This document shows, in pieces, positions 1 through 13,481 of a stretch of 64,000 nt of DNA (within the stretch, counting starts at the first letter, position 1; each line of letters begins with the position of its first letter). The stretch is from positions 2,790,001 to 2,854,000 of the forward strand of contig NC_070604.1 of the NCBI RefSeq assembly GCF_027172205.1. Reading direction: 5' to 3'. The stretch is from Podarcis raffonei (Eukaryota > Chordata > Lepidosauria > Squamata > Lacertidae). The notes below the pieces were generated by a model. It had not been told where the DNA came from, ran no database searches, and saw nothing but the letters and a program-made list of their open reading frames with translations. The position numbers and the translations under genes were made by a program.

Positions 1-3000
1 ACACATCTTATTCAATACATAGTCACTTTGGGATTCAATACATGCTGCGGGAATTCACTTTTCAACACACACACACACCCCAATCAGTTGACTTGCTCTC
101 TGGACATGCTGTGAATATTATACACGACTATATTGATATGTGCAAATCTACGGAAGAGTCAGCATAGGTTAGCATAAATGTATTTGAAAAGGTCATGTGA
201 ATCAGTCGTAACTAAACAAAGAAAGCTTTTCAGGCATTGTTTACAAAGGTCATATTGGACCCTAACATGGTTTAAGCGCCCCAAAGGAGGAACTCCAGGA
301 ATCTGGAGGAACTTCAATAAAAGAGGAATCCACCACATTAGCTTCAGGCACCAACTATCAAGACAAGGAAAGATTTATATAATTTAGTGTGTTAAGAAGG
401 TGCATGGGTGTGAGAATAGGTGCACAGAGAGGGAGAGAGAGAGAGAGAGAGAGAGAAGCAGGAGGCCTTGAAAAGTAAGAAAGTTATGAACTACAGAACT
501 AAACCTAGTGCTGTTAAGTTGCCAGTGGCGTTGTACTATTTGTATTTTTAAAGGTTCTTTAATTCTCTGACATTTAACAGCTTCATATAAAGTACAAGCA
601 TTGGCTTTCATCTCAGTACATAAATTTTATTGTATATTCCTGAGCTATTCTCTGAGGAATCACTGAGAACATCATTCTTGCAAACTAAAAATAGTGTCAA
701 GGAACACTCAGAAGCAAGCAGCTAACCATTTACATCCAGGTTGCTTGAATGATCCAGAATCCATTACCCTTACCATAAAGCGTGGTGATTAATAATTAAA
801 GGAAAGCCAAATGCTATTCAAGGTTTCATATTTGAATGTGCAAGTTGTGAGATGGAAAAGTATTGCATGTGTATGTATATATGTGTGGGTGTGTGTGTGT
901 ATGTGTGTATAAAGGTTCTGTGCTCTGTTTTATAATCCTTCTCTTTGACAGCTGAGTTAAGTGAAACACAATTTTCACACCAATAATTGACCTAAAAGTA
1001 TCCACAACTATAAACAGGAATAGCGTTCCTAGATGAGCCTTTATTTCTTCATACATACTGTCTGTTGTTTGAAGTAGAAATTGATTGGGATCTCTCATGT
1101 TTCTGTCTAACACCACTATCTAACTATATAACAGTTTAGGGATGTTGGAAGCCATCCAGACTGGCTGGGGAAACCTAGCCAGGTGGGTGGGGTTTGTTTG
1201 TTTGTTTGTTTAGATGAGCTAGTCCATGCAAAGTGGGCTAGAATATGAAGCGGGTGGAGAATCAGTTCTTAAGGCAGTCAAGAAAAGTTACTGAAGATGA
1301 TTACAGATTGTTGAACATAGAAAAGAAAACATCAACATTTTCTATGTAACCGAAGGGAGCCAAAAAGTTGGGGGGAGATTCAGATTGTCAGATTTGTATA
1401 CTTAACCGTACATACATTTTTATGCGAAGTTTTTAGGAATGTGGAGGTGGAGGAGAACCAAAAGTAGGCAGAAAAAATGAGGATGCTAAAAATACTCATG
1501 GCAGTTTAAGCATTTATTCATCTATTGTCAATCAGCACAGCAGCATTCCTCTGATACTTAAAAACTCCCCTCCCCGGGGCCTTTTATGGCAGTTTTCAAT
1601 AGTACTATAGTACATAGAAACAGTAAAACTTTTCCTCTAAGACAATCATTGGCAAAAGTAGAGTAGGAGGCTTCAGGTATCATTTGTATCATTTTCCCTT
1701 GTGAAACTAGACATTTTCCAAAGAAAGGGGCAGCAAAATACACCCGTTTGTGCTCTCTTTAACTAGAAATGCACTTTCTCTCTATCACACACTTAAAGCT
1801 ACTTAAAGCTACTCTACAGCAGTCTCTGATCAGATTAGATCAGAATTCTCCTTTTAAAGCCATGAATTTGCAAAATGAGAACAGGTTCCAGGAAGTAAAA
1901 TGCATTTCTAAACTGCATATCAGTTCCTGGTTCATAGTCACCTCCTTCAAAAAGCAAATAAATACTAGTGGCAAGAGCAACTGAAAGGAATTTCCTCTAG
2001 TTTTATATTCCCAAGGGAATCATTAGCACAGTTAATTAAAACCCCAAATCGGATTAAAGGGATCGAAATAAGCAGCGTGACTTTCAGAGTCTCTGAGCAC
2101 AGCTGAACATGGTTTTTGTATGTTAACAAACCTGAAATATTCAGCAGTAGCAGCAGACTAAATCTGGAAGGCACTCTTGTTAAACTGGCAACTTTGTTTT
2201 GCATGGGGCTCAGTGCAATGGCACAGCTCTCTTTTCCCTACAAGTTTTCATTTTTGGTTTCACTGGCCATCATTCTGCATCCTCCACAATGTATGAGACC
2301 GAGTGTTCTGTGGCATAATAGTCACCCCCCACAAAAAATAGCAGAGAATATAATGGTGGCAGGGAATGCAAACTTTCATTTTCTTCTAGGGGGAAGGATA
2401 AGTAAGAAAATCTCTGACATTTTATTTAAAAAAATGTGGATTCACCATTGGCAAAAATTGGGAGTCATGAGGATGTGGGTTCACATGCATTTCCCTCCAT
2501 TATTCAGCACTGTTTCAAAGTAAACATGTACAGTCTGGTTCTGTTAAGATACAATAATCCTGGAACTCTAAGATAATGACTAGGTGTAGAGACCCTGGCA
2601 ACAAGATTGCCTCTTGTATCCATGGGTTTGATTTACGGAATAGCATCCTCACCATTCTGTGATTTTTCTTCCAGTTCAAACAGTTTCAGAAGGATGAAGT
2701 AGGAAGAACATTCAAATCTGACAGTGGCTGGGTACTTCCAATAACACCTGGGCACTTCTGGTGCTTGGTGGGTGCTGGAGATGATTGCCAAGCACTTTTG
2801 ATACTAGATGTGCGTTGGCCGTGAACTCATAGTAGGAAGAGAAAGCCACAGAGAGCATCAGGAGCAGTGTATGTGGGCCATGAAGGTGACAGCTGTGCTT
2901 TTAAAGTTGCACAGGTGACCACAGCAGCTGGGTTTGCAACAGGACACTCAAGGACAGTGAGTTTGGTAACAGGCTATCCCCTAGGGAGAGGGGACATGGT

Positions 3001-3086
3001 CTGGGATGCATTAGAAAAACTGAAAGGCTGTATTTTCCCACCCCTGGTGTGAGGTGTTTAAATGGTGTTGTTTCTGCAGCAAACTA
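1..3086. other. Intergenic DNA, no gene seen
   Basis: Short random ORFs only. It holds the (GA)n run, a (GT)n stretch near 885-907 and (GTTT)n at 1190-1212. Nothing protein-like is recognised. Confidence 0.6.
427..456. repeat. (GA)n microsatellite
   Basis: Simple repeat. It creates a Leu-Ser pseudo-ORF on the minus strand. Confidence 0.9.
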
Positions 3087-3307
3087 CAGTAGTACCTCAG
3101 GTTACATACACTTTAGCTTACAGACTCCGCTAACCCAGAAATAGTGCTTCAGGTTAAGAACTTTGCTTCAGGATGAGAACAAAAATCATGCTCCGGCGGC
3201 GGCAGCAGGAGGCCCCATTAGCTAAAGTGGTGCTTCAGATTAAGAACAGTTTCAGGTTAAGAACGGACCTCCAGAACGAATTAAGTACTTAACCTGAGGT
3301 ACCACTG
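3087..3307 (+). mobile_element. Tigger-like MITE
   Basis: It begins CAGTAGTACCTCAGGTTACA and ends in GGTACCACTG, flanked by TA on both sides. The CAGTGGTACCTCG terminus resembles Tigger (Tc1/mariner) ends. No ORF. Confidence 0.8.
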
Positions 3308-3405
3308 TACATGGGTGAGTGACTGTGGAGAACATAAATGCCATAGATTAAGAGCCATTTTTTATGAAGTCACTTTTCTGTTCAGTACACTTAAATTTAT
3401 GTAAG

Positions 3406-3650
3406 AGAGAGCCAGTGTGGTGTAGTGGTTAAGAGCGGTAGTCTCGTAATCTGGGGAACCGGGTTCAGGTCTCCGCTCCTCCACCTGCAGCTGCTGGGTG
3501 ACCTTGGGCCAGTCACCCTTCTCTGAAGTCTCTCAGCCCCACTCACCTCACAGAGTGTTTGTTGTGGGGGAGGAAGGGAAAGGAGAATGTGAGCCGCTTT
3601 GAGACTCCTTAAAGGGAGTGAAAGGCGGGATATCAAATCCAAACTCTTCT
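3406..3650 (+). mobile_element. tRNA-headed CORE/MIR-like SINE
   Basis: The A-box region TGGTGTAGTGG is at 3418-3428 and the B box GGGTTCAGGTC at 3461-3471. The MIR-type core GGGTGACCTTGGGCCAGTCA and a tail AAAGGCGGGATATCAAATC follow. Confidence 0.85.
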
Positions 3651-4061
3651 AAATTCTTTTGTGGGATAACAAATGGACAAATCTCTGAATAAGTGCAAAT
3701 AATTCAGCTTGAGGATAGGGAGAGTAAGAAACATGAAGAACGTGGCACTAAAGTACTTGGCAGTACTAGCAGGGAAGGAGGAGCCATTTCTCGGAAATGA
3801 ACTCATTGGAAATGAACTCATTCATGGACTAGCAGTCAATGAAGTCAGTATTTGCAGAACAAAATATTTTTTCTTCCTCAGGGAGATATTTGTACAACAA
3901 AACCAGAGTGTACAGTAGGCATAGACCAAGGAGTAGCACTCTCTTTTTCTACAGGCCCCAGTGTTTTTAGTTGAGGCAACTGAAACAAAAATAAAGTGAG
4001 GCAGAAGTTTATTTAGAAAAGGAGTTGCTGGCATTTAATTGCAACTGATTATTTGGCAAGT

Positions 4062-4063
<2 letters not shown>

Positions 4064-4096
<33 letters not shown>

Positions 4097-4097
4097 T
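4064..4097. repeat. (AAT)n microsatellite
   Basis: About eleven AAT units followed by ATAATTTATAA. Confidence 0.9.
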
Positions 4098-4846
4098 TAT
4101 AATTTATAAAAAGACAGAAACTAGGACCTGGCTTATATATGGCATAGGGGTGCCAGGGTGTGGGTGGGTTGGTGTGTGAAAGGGGGCAAACAGCCTGCAG
4201 GCTCCACTCAGCTGTAGGCCTCTAATGTATTATTTCAGTCATCTGAGAGAGATGAAAAAGTCATTATAACTTGTGCTCAGTTACTCAGTGAAACCTAGCC
4301 AATGGATCTGGCCTAGAGAATAGGGCAGATTCTCAAATTTATGTATGTGTAAATAAGAGCCTTTGTAAATTCAAAGGATGAGTCCTGTTGGTGCTATAAT
4401 GTGTTAGGTAGCACTTCCAGGTCTAATTTTACAACTCAGCATAGGCAATTATTTGAAAGCACCACACTCAAAAGATTTCTTCTCGCTATGTTACTTCCAG
4501 TACCAGCACTTCACAATGGTTGTGTCCAGGAAAGCACATTAAAAAATAGAAATCAATTCTGTTTATGCATTTAAAAGGCCAGCATAGATTATTTGTGGCC
4601 TGGAGACACAGGAAGAATTAGAAATGTCTTCTGCTTGTTTGCACAGTAGACTTAGCAAACACTTTATGAACAGTGTGCTGTTTTGCTTCAAGTGTGTGGT
4701 AAAACTTTCAGAGGCTGATTTAAGTAATATTTGTGTGTACAGACCTGTATTCATGTTTACAGACATTTCTGGGGAAAGTCAATATGGATTTTTATAAGCA
4801 ACTCAGCAGTATTTCCCTGTTAACATACAGTAAATATGTGACATTA

Positions 4847-5361
4847 GGACGTGGGTGGCACTGTGGTCTAAAACACAGAGCCTATGGCTTGCCAATCAGA
4901 AGGTCGGCAGTTCGAATCCCCATGATGGGGTGAGCTCCCTTTGTTTGGTCGCAGCTCCTGCCAACCTAGCAGGTCGAAAGCACGTCAAAGTGCAAGTAGA
5001 TTAATAGGTACTGCTCCAGCGGGAAGGTAAACGGTGTTTCCGTGCACTGCTCCGGTCCACCAGAAGCAACTTAGTCATGCTGGCCACATGACCTGGAAGC
5101 TGTCTGCGGACAAACACCGGCTCCCTTGGCCTATAGAGCGAGATGAGCGCACAACCCCAGAGTCGTCCACGACTAGAGCTAACGTCAGGGGTAAAGGTAA
5201 AGGGACCCCTGACCATTAGGTCCAGTCGTGACCGACTCTGGGGTTGCGGCACTCATCTCGCTTTATTGGCTGAGGGAGCCGGTGTACAGCTTCCGGGGCA
5301 TGTGGCCAGCATGACTAAGCCGCTTCTGGCGTCATCAGGTACATCAGGGGTACCTTACCTT
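4847..5361 (+). mobile_element. tRNA-derived SINE (Sauria/Squam1-type) with nested SINE
   Basis: It starts GGACGTGGGTGGCACTGTGG (A-box region), has B box AGTTCGAATCC at 4911-4921, and ends in the TACC/TTACC tail. It is flanked by a perfect 16-bp duplication TAAATATGTGACATTA at 4831-4846 and 5362-5377. A second SINE, reversed and 5'-truncated, sits in its tail (5194-5343). Confidence 0.92.
5194..5343 (-). mobile_element. SINE fragment nested in the tail of another SINE
   Basis: Reverse of the SINE 3' half, beginning AAAGGTAAAGGGACCCCTG and stopping after CCGCTTCTGGCG. It is flanked by the 9-bp repeat TCAGGGGTA at 5185-5193 and 5344-5352, so it is a separate later insertion. Confidence 0.85.
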
Positions 5362-5660
5362 TAAATATGTGACATTATATTTCATGTTAAAGTGGTGACA
5401 TTTGGATATCCCTAAAAGATCAATCCCACCTGTTACCTTTATATCCTGCCTTTACACTGAAAGACAACAGAGGTTGGAGGGATTTCATGGGGAGCTGGGA
5501 AAGGTATTTGGAGCCAATAATCTTCATTGAAACAATAACAAGGTCTAAAAGGGGCACGGAACTGGGCTTGCAAATAACAAATCTATTTTCTGACTTTATA
5601 GAGTAACATTTTCGTTAGCTGAACCCAATTCCAAACTAACCCAGAAAGTTTCACTCACCA

Positions 5661-5890
5661 CTAGAGTGAGAAAGTGTGAGTTAGAGTGCTATACTAGGAC
5701 ATGGGAGACCAGGGTTCAAATCCCCACTCGGTCATGAAGCTCACTGGGTGACCTTGGACCAGTCACAGTCTCTCAGCCTAACATTTGTCACAGGGCTGTT
5801 GTAGGATTATATGATGGGCCGGAGAACCAGAAACACCACCCAAAGCTCCTTGGAGGAAAAGTAGGTTATAAATGTAACAAATAAACAATG
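5661..5890 (+). mobile_element. tRNA-headed CORE/MIR-like SINE, diverged
   Basis: B box GGGTTCAAATCC at 5712-5723, core GGGTGACCTTGGACCAGTCA, and a tail with GGTTATAAATGTAACAAATA. It is older than the 3.4-kb copy. Confidence 0.8.
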
Positions 5891-8800
5891 AGAATAATTT
5901 CAACCAGTTATCTTTGTGTGGACAGAGTTTAGCACTGACACAATCCTTGTATACCACTGAATTCTGTATGGCGCAAGAGTGGACAGAATAAAGGTGTCAT
6001 AGGAAAGGGCATGAGTTTAGGAAGAATCCAGCACACACCCCACAGGGATCATTATTGCCCCCTTTCGTGCTGTATTGTTATGCCAGCAGAAGAGGTGGCA
6101 GACCTTCCCATCCAAGTCAAAGTGGAATTCCAATTACTAGATTGTGTACCCAATTCCAATTCCAATTGTGTACCCTTTGGTACACAAGGGAAACTGTACT
6201 GGTTTAGCAAAGACATTGATTCATCAGTTTTTGGCAGTGTCTGCTGCACAGAGGAAAAATGAGGTTACTACTGGCCAAAAAAAATGGTCCCCTAAATCAA
6301 GTAAATAAATAAAAATACTTAGCTAACTGACCAGTTGTGTCACAGGTAACTCAGTTCTGCCCCCACAAATAAAGCCTGTCACCCCCTAAAATAAATCCTG
6401 GCCACACCCATGGATCACAGCCAGCTTTGTTGGTGAATGCCAAGCACACCACGCCACCTACTGTCCTTGGAGGCCAAATAATGCTGACCCCATTTGTCAA
6501 CATCATTGTATCAGAGCTAGTGCACGTGGAGCCGAACAAACAATAATCAAGGCTGCTAGACGGATAAAGACTGTTTGAGTGATTATATTTTATTCCCAAC
6601 CATTAACTCTTCATATGTGGACAATTAGGGGGCCACCAAAGGAGGGGGAAGGGAAGCTAGGTTATGTGGAATAGAACCACACTGAGGTGGTGGCGCTCTT
6701 TCTCAGTCACTCCCAGCAACCCTTACCGAGCATCTAGATTAGACAGAAGAACTGCCTGTTGCAACTGCTATAAAGTATTATTGCGGTACTTCGGCCTCTT
6801 GGCTCTACAGCAGGCAGGCACCCATCCAACATTCACAGGCAAGGCTTTTTCTCAAAACCCGCCGCCCCACGCCATGGAGGTCACAAGCTCAGAGCAGCAG
6901 CCAGTGGAAAATCAGGTGATTGGTTGTGTGGTTACCATCCTATTTAGCATTATGGGTTCCTAGGGTAGAATCCAGTCTGTGCCCTTGCACTTACTGAAGG
7001 GGTTTTCATCCAGCAGAAGTGTCTTCTAACAAAAGGGGTTGAGGGTGTCATGTGACAAAGGTATTTGAGAGCAGAAGCAGTAAAGAGGGAAGGGGAAGGT
7101 TGCTGATTCCACATGAAATCCCCAGTTGCCCACTCCCAAATGAACTCCAGGGAGTTGGGGGGTCCCTACCTCCTCTGCAGTTAAGTGGAGGTCTCCATAT
7201 GGACAAGGCATCAACTGAATTCCACTCATATCATCAGCCTGTTTCTTAACGAAATTGTATTGAAAGCGTTTTTAAACTACCAGTTCAGATTCTCAGGATT
7301 CTAGCAAGATACCAAGTTCTTCAGATGGATGGCCCTTCCTCTGTAATATAGTTTGTTGGTGATAACCAGTGATCATATTGTGAGTCAAACACTGACAATA
7401 AATAAGGTTACACAGCATAAGATTGAAACAAGGCAAATTGAAACTCTTAATTTAGCACAGCTACCTGCAGCAGTTATGGTATGTAGCATCATTACATATC
7501 TATAAATATATAGCAAGCTGGTGTTGTGTAAACCATCTGCTGTTGCTAGGCAATAAAAACACTATGCTAATGTCAATAATAAATGACATAGGAGCTACAA
7601 GGGGAATTTGCATTAGATGAGGATAGAGTGCGTGAGTTTCCTGGACTGGATCAGGCAGATAATCTTTTGTGAGAAGGAATGTTGTGTTATAAACTACATG
7701 GCTGGGTAAAATGGCACATACTGCATTTGCTAGTCTCAAAGCCATGGCTGTTTAATACCCACCCCAATTCTCAACTTCTAGTGTGATGTTTAAAGGTGGT
7801 TTTACAGTCAAGGAGTGTATACATTTTATTAAATAAATTATGAAATAAAATGTGCCGAAGTGACCAATGTCCTGTGATTAGTGCAGGTATTCTGCACTTG
7901 CTGTCAGCTTTCAAAAGATTGTAATGAAAGGTGACAGTCCATGTTGCCTGTATCTTCCCTGCTTTTCCCCCATGTGCTGTAGTTATCCATAACTACAGAT
8001 TCACAAATTGGATTCTTGCTATTTGACTACAGCATAGGTCCTGATAAATTCATTGCACACTGAAGCCATTCATTCCACAGCCATTTTTTCTCCTAGCATA
8101 TGCTGACAGTTGCAAGTGGCTCTAAATTAATGCACATTAGGGAGTGGTGAGTCGCAACACTTCTAGCCACAGTTTTCAGCCATTTTGTGTTTTGCATCAT
8201 CAGAGCATGGTGAGGCAGTTATGTACACACTGCAGGGGCATGCAGGATTCAGCCCCTGCATCACGGTTGAGTGGATGCAATACATGCCAAAAGCCAATCT
8301 GAGATGAATCCTGTACATGCACAGGAGCTTCTTGCTACAGGCTGATATAGCTGGAAGATAGTTGACTATCATGACTTAGAATTACCCTAACAGAGTTACC
8401 TCCGACTTACCTCAGGCCACTGATTTTGTGTGCAATGATAGGACAGCAATATATTTATTGTAAGTGGGATTTTCTGTCTGAGGTACCAAAATGTAAATAC
8501 CTGGACATGTGATGGGCACCATTCACTGCTTAGTCTCAGGCAATAAAATATCTTGGAATGTTTTGCATGCTAATTTCAAATTATGTGAGAGCCAGGCTGA
8601 GAAGATCATGGGACCAGGTCTAGAATTTGCTCTTTGACCTAACTGATAAATTGTCCCTGTAATATGACTGCCAGAAAAAACAAACAAACAAACAAACAAA
8701 CACAACAGATTGATGGCCAGGAGGCTCCCATGTTACACCAGTATCACAGAGAAAAGACAGTCACACCAGGTGATGTGATATTTACTACAAATGCCATCAT

Positions 8801-11298
8801 CAATGGTGGCAGTACTGGAACAGGAAATAACTGACAACCAAACTATCCACATGACTTGATGGTAATCTACATGTCAGGGATACTTCCTGTGTCAGTACTG
8901 AACCAACAACACAAGGTGTGAGCCTAGGTTTGCATGCCCAATGTGTGGGCATAGTTTTCCAGTAGAAACCACAGTGCAAATATAGCCCATAAATGGTGTC
9001 TTAGTGAGAGCAACATGACCACTGGGAGGATCCCAGAGAGAATAAACGTCATGGTGTAACTCTCCAACAGTTTGACTTTACCCCTGATGGCACACTCTTC
9101 CATTGTCTCTCCAAACAGATGCGTGGCAACAAGTAAAAAGTGAGTTCATGACACATGGAAACCTGGCTATGCAACATATGAAGTAGATAGAATTTCTCTT
9201 TGCACTTAATTTCTTTTGGGTAGGTTAAACCTTGACACTCAAATTACAGGGAAGTACAAAGCAATTGCCATATAATACTTAGATATACCAGTCATTTTCT
9301 TGTTAAACAAGAAAAATGAGTCTGGAAAATGTAAACATATTAACTAATTTTCCTTATCAAGTTTAAGTATGTTTGCCTCTTGGCAACAAAACTAAGAAAG
9401 CATTAATATAAAATAGGGATGAAAAGGACGAAGAGGTCCTAATTTGGCTCAAGGGCATTTCCCCACGTTATATAAAATGCCAGGTGGCTGAGTTTTTGTC
9501 AACAGTATCTCTTAGAGTTGTGAACAGCACTATTTAGCAGGAAGAAATGCTAATGGAAATCCTCATTATTACATATTTTACATGGCTGTTTTTGTATATA
9601 TTTTAAAATTTTATATATGGATGTTTTATGATGACCTATTTGTAATGCCTAATAAAGGTTTGGCAAAGTAAGTAAGTAAGTAAGTATAATGCCAGCTGAA
9701 GTGCAGCTAAGAGGAACTATCGGGGAACAATTGTGCTCCCAATTGTGCCTTGGCAAAGAGGGCTTGTTTTCAGCACCCTGAATGGAGCCAGTCCCACTGG
9801 GTGTTGCTTACATCATTTCCCAACAGTGCATCTTTCTAGAAAAATAGAACCAATCAGGGCAACCAATCCCAGTAGAGCTTGCAGACAGCTCTGATCAGCT
9901 GATCAATGTTGACTACAAACACCATTGGGCTCGGCTGCACTTGGGAGTTTTTGATTGTGAATACACAAGTGCAGCTGAGTCCCAAAAAAAGCAGGATTTG
10001 CAATTGGTGCTGATCAGCTGCAAGAGTGCATTCTGGATTCTTTCCTGTGAAGTTGTGTCACTTGATGTCATGGTGATGACAGCTAAGCACTATCACTTAT
10101 TTTTAGGTCTGGTCTGATTATTTGGAGGAATCAAAGGAAGGATATTTGTGCAAAAAGAAAGAAAGAAAAGTTGACAGTGTTGAAAAGTGAACCACCCCCT
10201 TCATTGTTTCTTCCGTGATGGCTGTGAAAGGCATCTAAGACCAAGGCATTTGCTTCATCTCCTCTGGCTGTGGCACCACAAAGTTTCAGGTCTATGTGGG
10301 GTGCCCTCAACCTTTTATGGGTGTGAGGAGAGGACTGCATCCGTGGTTTGAACTGGTACCCCCATGTGCGCTACGCCTGCCCTATTTTATGTGGCCGTGG
10401 CTCTACCTATAGCCCTCTCCTGGTCTATACAACTGGGTCCATAGGCCGAGGTGCTGGGGGATTACAAAAGTCCTCTCAGGTGTATTTTGCCTATCTAGTG
10501 CTGTGTGGTTGGAGTAGCTCTGTCTTAAGGGGAAAGTATGGCTTCTAGCCTTGCCTCCCAACGTTTGTGTGAACAGCAAAGAAGGTGCTTGAAGGCTGTG
10601 TGTGTTTGCGCTGCTAGGGACTCTGTACAGAGGTCTGGAGTATGTCAGTTAGCGGGCTCCTGGGAGTCTCTTGTGGTGTTTCTGATTGCTTGGTTATATT
10701 TTGCATCTTCACTGTGTATATAATGTTCTGAGCAGGGGCAGCCTGGCCCATTTTGCCGCCTGAAGTGAATTGGGAATGTGCCACTACTTACCCTGCTGCT
10801 GCTGCCACGCCCCACCACTTACCACTTCTGCTTTGGGGGCCAGCGGGGTACTGCCTCTTGCACCTTGACTGCCATAGGTGGCTGCTTCACCTGCATGGCC
10901 TGGCTCTGGTAATATGGGGAAGGAGCAGTCTTGCCTTTTACAGCCTTAAATGGCTTGGAAACAGAATACCGAAAGGACTGCCTATGTGCTTGCCAAGTCA
11001 GGTCACCTGTATGTCCCACCTTTATCTGAAGACTGGCATATTTGGTAGAAGAATGGGAGAGGGCAAGGTTAGTGACCAGCTTTAGGAATTCCATGCCCTG
11101 GAAGATCTGTCTAGCTTTCATTGTGTTTTGCTTTCACGGCCAGGATAAGATGTCTTTATTTAGGAAGGCATTTAATTTTAGCTAGCCACTTAGGACTTCT
11201 ATACAGCAGAGTTTACTGTGTGTTTGCAGCTGTTTGCAATCCCATTTAATTTGTATAGTGTGCATAGCATTAATCCTTCAACACTACCAGTCTCGATA
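5891..11298. other. Intergenic DNA, no gene seen
   Basis: No recognisable coding domain. 9590-9690 looks like a retroelement tail (TGCCTAATAAAGGTTTGGC with AAGT repeats). 10300-11100 is GC-richer with short ORFs but no family match. Confidence 0.5.
8675..8702. repeat. (CAAA)n microsatellite
   Basis: Tetranucleotide run of six or more units. Confidence 0.85.
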
Positions 11299-11542
11299 CA
11301 GTGGTACCTCGGGTTAAGTACTTAATTCGTTCCAGAGGTCTGTTCTTAACCTGAAACTGTTCTTAACCTGAGGTACCCCTTTAGCTAATGGGGCCTCCTG
11401 CTGCCGCCATACCGCCACCGCCGCACGATTTCTGTTCTCATCCTGAAGCAAAGTTCTTAACCTGAGGTACTATTTCTGGGTTAGCGGATCTGTAACCTGA
11501 AGCGTATGTAACCCGAAGCGTATGTAACCCGAGGTACCACTG
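11299..11542 (-). mobile_element. Tigger-like MITE
   Basis: CAGTGGTACCTCGGGTTAAG to CCGAGGTACCACTG, with TA at both flanks. Orientation is opposite to the 3087 copy. Confidence 0.85.
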
Positions 11543-11706
11543 TATTTTTTTGGTTGCCCAATATGAGAGTAATCTACTAAATTTGGGGAACTTGGGCTCA
11601 AACTGCTCTACTGAGGGTTTATGATTACGTATTTGTTTTGGTGTTTTTGGGTGGGTGGATCAATTGCCACTTTCTGCTACTCCCCTTTCCACGCCTGCAA
11701 TTTGCT

Positions 11707-11859
11707 CAGCGCTTTCTTTTTTTCCTGTGCTGGCCCCGTGATTTTTTCCCAGGGGGTACTCAAGAGTTCGCAGTACTGGCATCTCTTTTTGTCGTTGTTA
11801 AAAAGTGTGATACTTACTGTAACAACTTCATGGTGAGTTTTCTAGGAAAAAAAGCACTG
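11707..11859. mobile_element. hAT-like MITE, diverged
   Basis: CAGCGCTTTCTTTTTTTCC and the inverted GGAAAAAAAGCACTG enclose 153 bp. Same family as 21616-21793. Confidence 0.55.
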
Positions 11860-11957
11860 CTTGTAACTATTTTTAGTGCTCTCCTGAATGGAGGATTCCC
11901 AGCCCCTTCATTGGATCTCTTCCTGTGGCCAGGAAGCGGAGAAGTTGTGGGGAGGGA

Positions 11958-12101
11958 CAGTGGCGTAGCGTGGGTTGTCAGCACCGGGGCAAGGCAAGTA
12001 ATTTGCGCCCCCTAACCCGTGGATTTGCGCCCCCAACCCTAACCCCCAGATGTTGCACCCGGTGCGGCCGCCCCCCCTGCACCCCCCACGCTACGCCACT
12101 G
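11958..12101. mobile_element. hAT-like MITE with perfect 17-bp inverted termini
   Basis: CAGTGGCGTAGCGTGGG (11958-11974) and its exact complement at 12085-12101. It is flanked by GGGAGGGA and GGGAGGGG, an 8-bp duplication with one mismatch. 144 bp. Confidence 0.85.
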
Positions 12102-12654
12102 GGGAGGGGGAAGAGGAAAGGAAGTCTTTACTTGTCTTCACTTAAATGTTTTTTTTTAAAATCACTTTTCAATATTTTTTTCATTCCTTTAAATGTCACT
12201 ACTGGTTTTTAATGGTACCATAAGATACAATGTAAGCGATGCCAATATCTAAAGATGGGATGGTTGAGAGAGGCACACACATGATTTTCAGAAAAGCCGC
12301 ATACTATCAGGTGCATTACAGGATAATTATTCTGAACTTCACACTAACGGTGAAAAAATGGTATTGGAAAAACTTGAGGTATCTATAGACAATGCATCTG
12401 TATGGGGAGGTAGAATGTGTTTATTAATTTTAAAGTAATATATTAAAATATACAAATATCTGTGGCATTTATGGAACTACAAACTTTGGTATACTTTTGC
12501 CTAGTTTGCTCAACTTATAAGCTAGCATTTTAATATTTGATGGTACAGATGTGTTTTTACATATCTTTTGGCAGATAAACACTATTTTACTGTGGGAACT
12601 ATAATGTGAATTCTGTAAAGTAACATTGATTCTCATACAGCTCTCATAACAAAA

Positions 12655-12840
12655 GAGTTATGCACCTAAAACTGCACATACACCAAACTTTTAAAGCACC
12701 CCCCCCAAAAAAATTGTGAACTGTAATTTACCCTCTCCAGAGCTACAGTTCCCAGCACCTTAAGAAACTAGAGTTTTCAAGATCCTTAGAGTGTGTGTGC
12801 TTTAAATGTATAGTGTATATGCAACCTAAAGCATGTTAGA
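12655..12840. repeat. Palindromic MITE, old copy
   Basis: The arms TTTTAAAGCACCC and GTGTGCTTTAAATGTAT are inverted. The core carries GAGCTACAGTTCCCAGCACC, as in the other copies. Confidence 0.5.
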
Positions 12841-12859
12841 ACTAATACTGAGCTTAATA

Positions 12860-13440
12860 TGTGACTGCATCCTGCAATCTTAATCATTGCGTTTGCCACA
12901 TAAAATAACAGTGAAATGCAATTGTAGGAAAAGCAAAACTCACTGAAGTTCTAATATAATTGCAGTCAATTGTAATTCTGCGACTGATTTGAATGGGACC
13001 ACAAATTTATTTATTCTCATCCACCCATGTTGATGGGTTCACAGAAGCAGACTTCCACTACTACACACCTGCAGGATGAAAAGTACTTTCACAAATTCAT
13101 ACTGATAGCATCCAACAACAGAGGATGTGTGCTGCTGGAAGACGGTATCAATCATTTGTTCTGAGAGCAGGTACTATCAAGTTAATCTGCCCGAGTGTAG
13201 AATTAGACAACACCAGGCAGACACACATCAGTCCACTGCTAAATGCCCCTTGTTTTTAATTTGTTAACTCATAGGAAGACCATTCCAAGTGATTTTAGGT
13301 CTGGTTTCCTGAAAATATAAGTATGCCTTTCATTGATTATAATTCAGGGATCCTCCTTGCCCCATAATACTTCATGTTCATTCAATGACACATACATTCA
13401 AAACTATATTAATTAACATTTTAGTCTTTCTCTAGTGTTC
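12860..13440. other. Intergenic DNA, nothing recognised
   Basis: AT-rich, without ORFs of note or clear repeat ends. Confidence 0.5.

Positions 13441-13444
<4 letters not shown>

Positions 13445-13479
<35 letters not shown>
13445..13479. repeat. (TA)n microsatellite
   Basis: About seventeen uninterrupted TA units. Confidence 0.9.

Positions 13480-13481
<2 letters not shown>

Noticed and set aside
10348-11121. Cluster of medium ORFs
   Set aside because: The frames overlap on both strands, with no recognisable motif or splice pattern.
12010-12055. Telomere-like CCCTAA stretches
   Set aside because: Only scattered, imperfect units inside a 144-bp hAT element; not a telomeric array.
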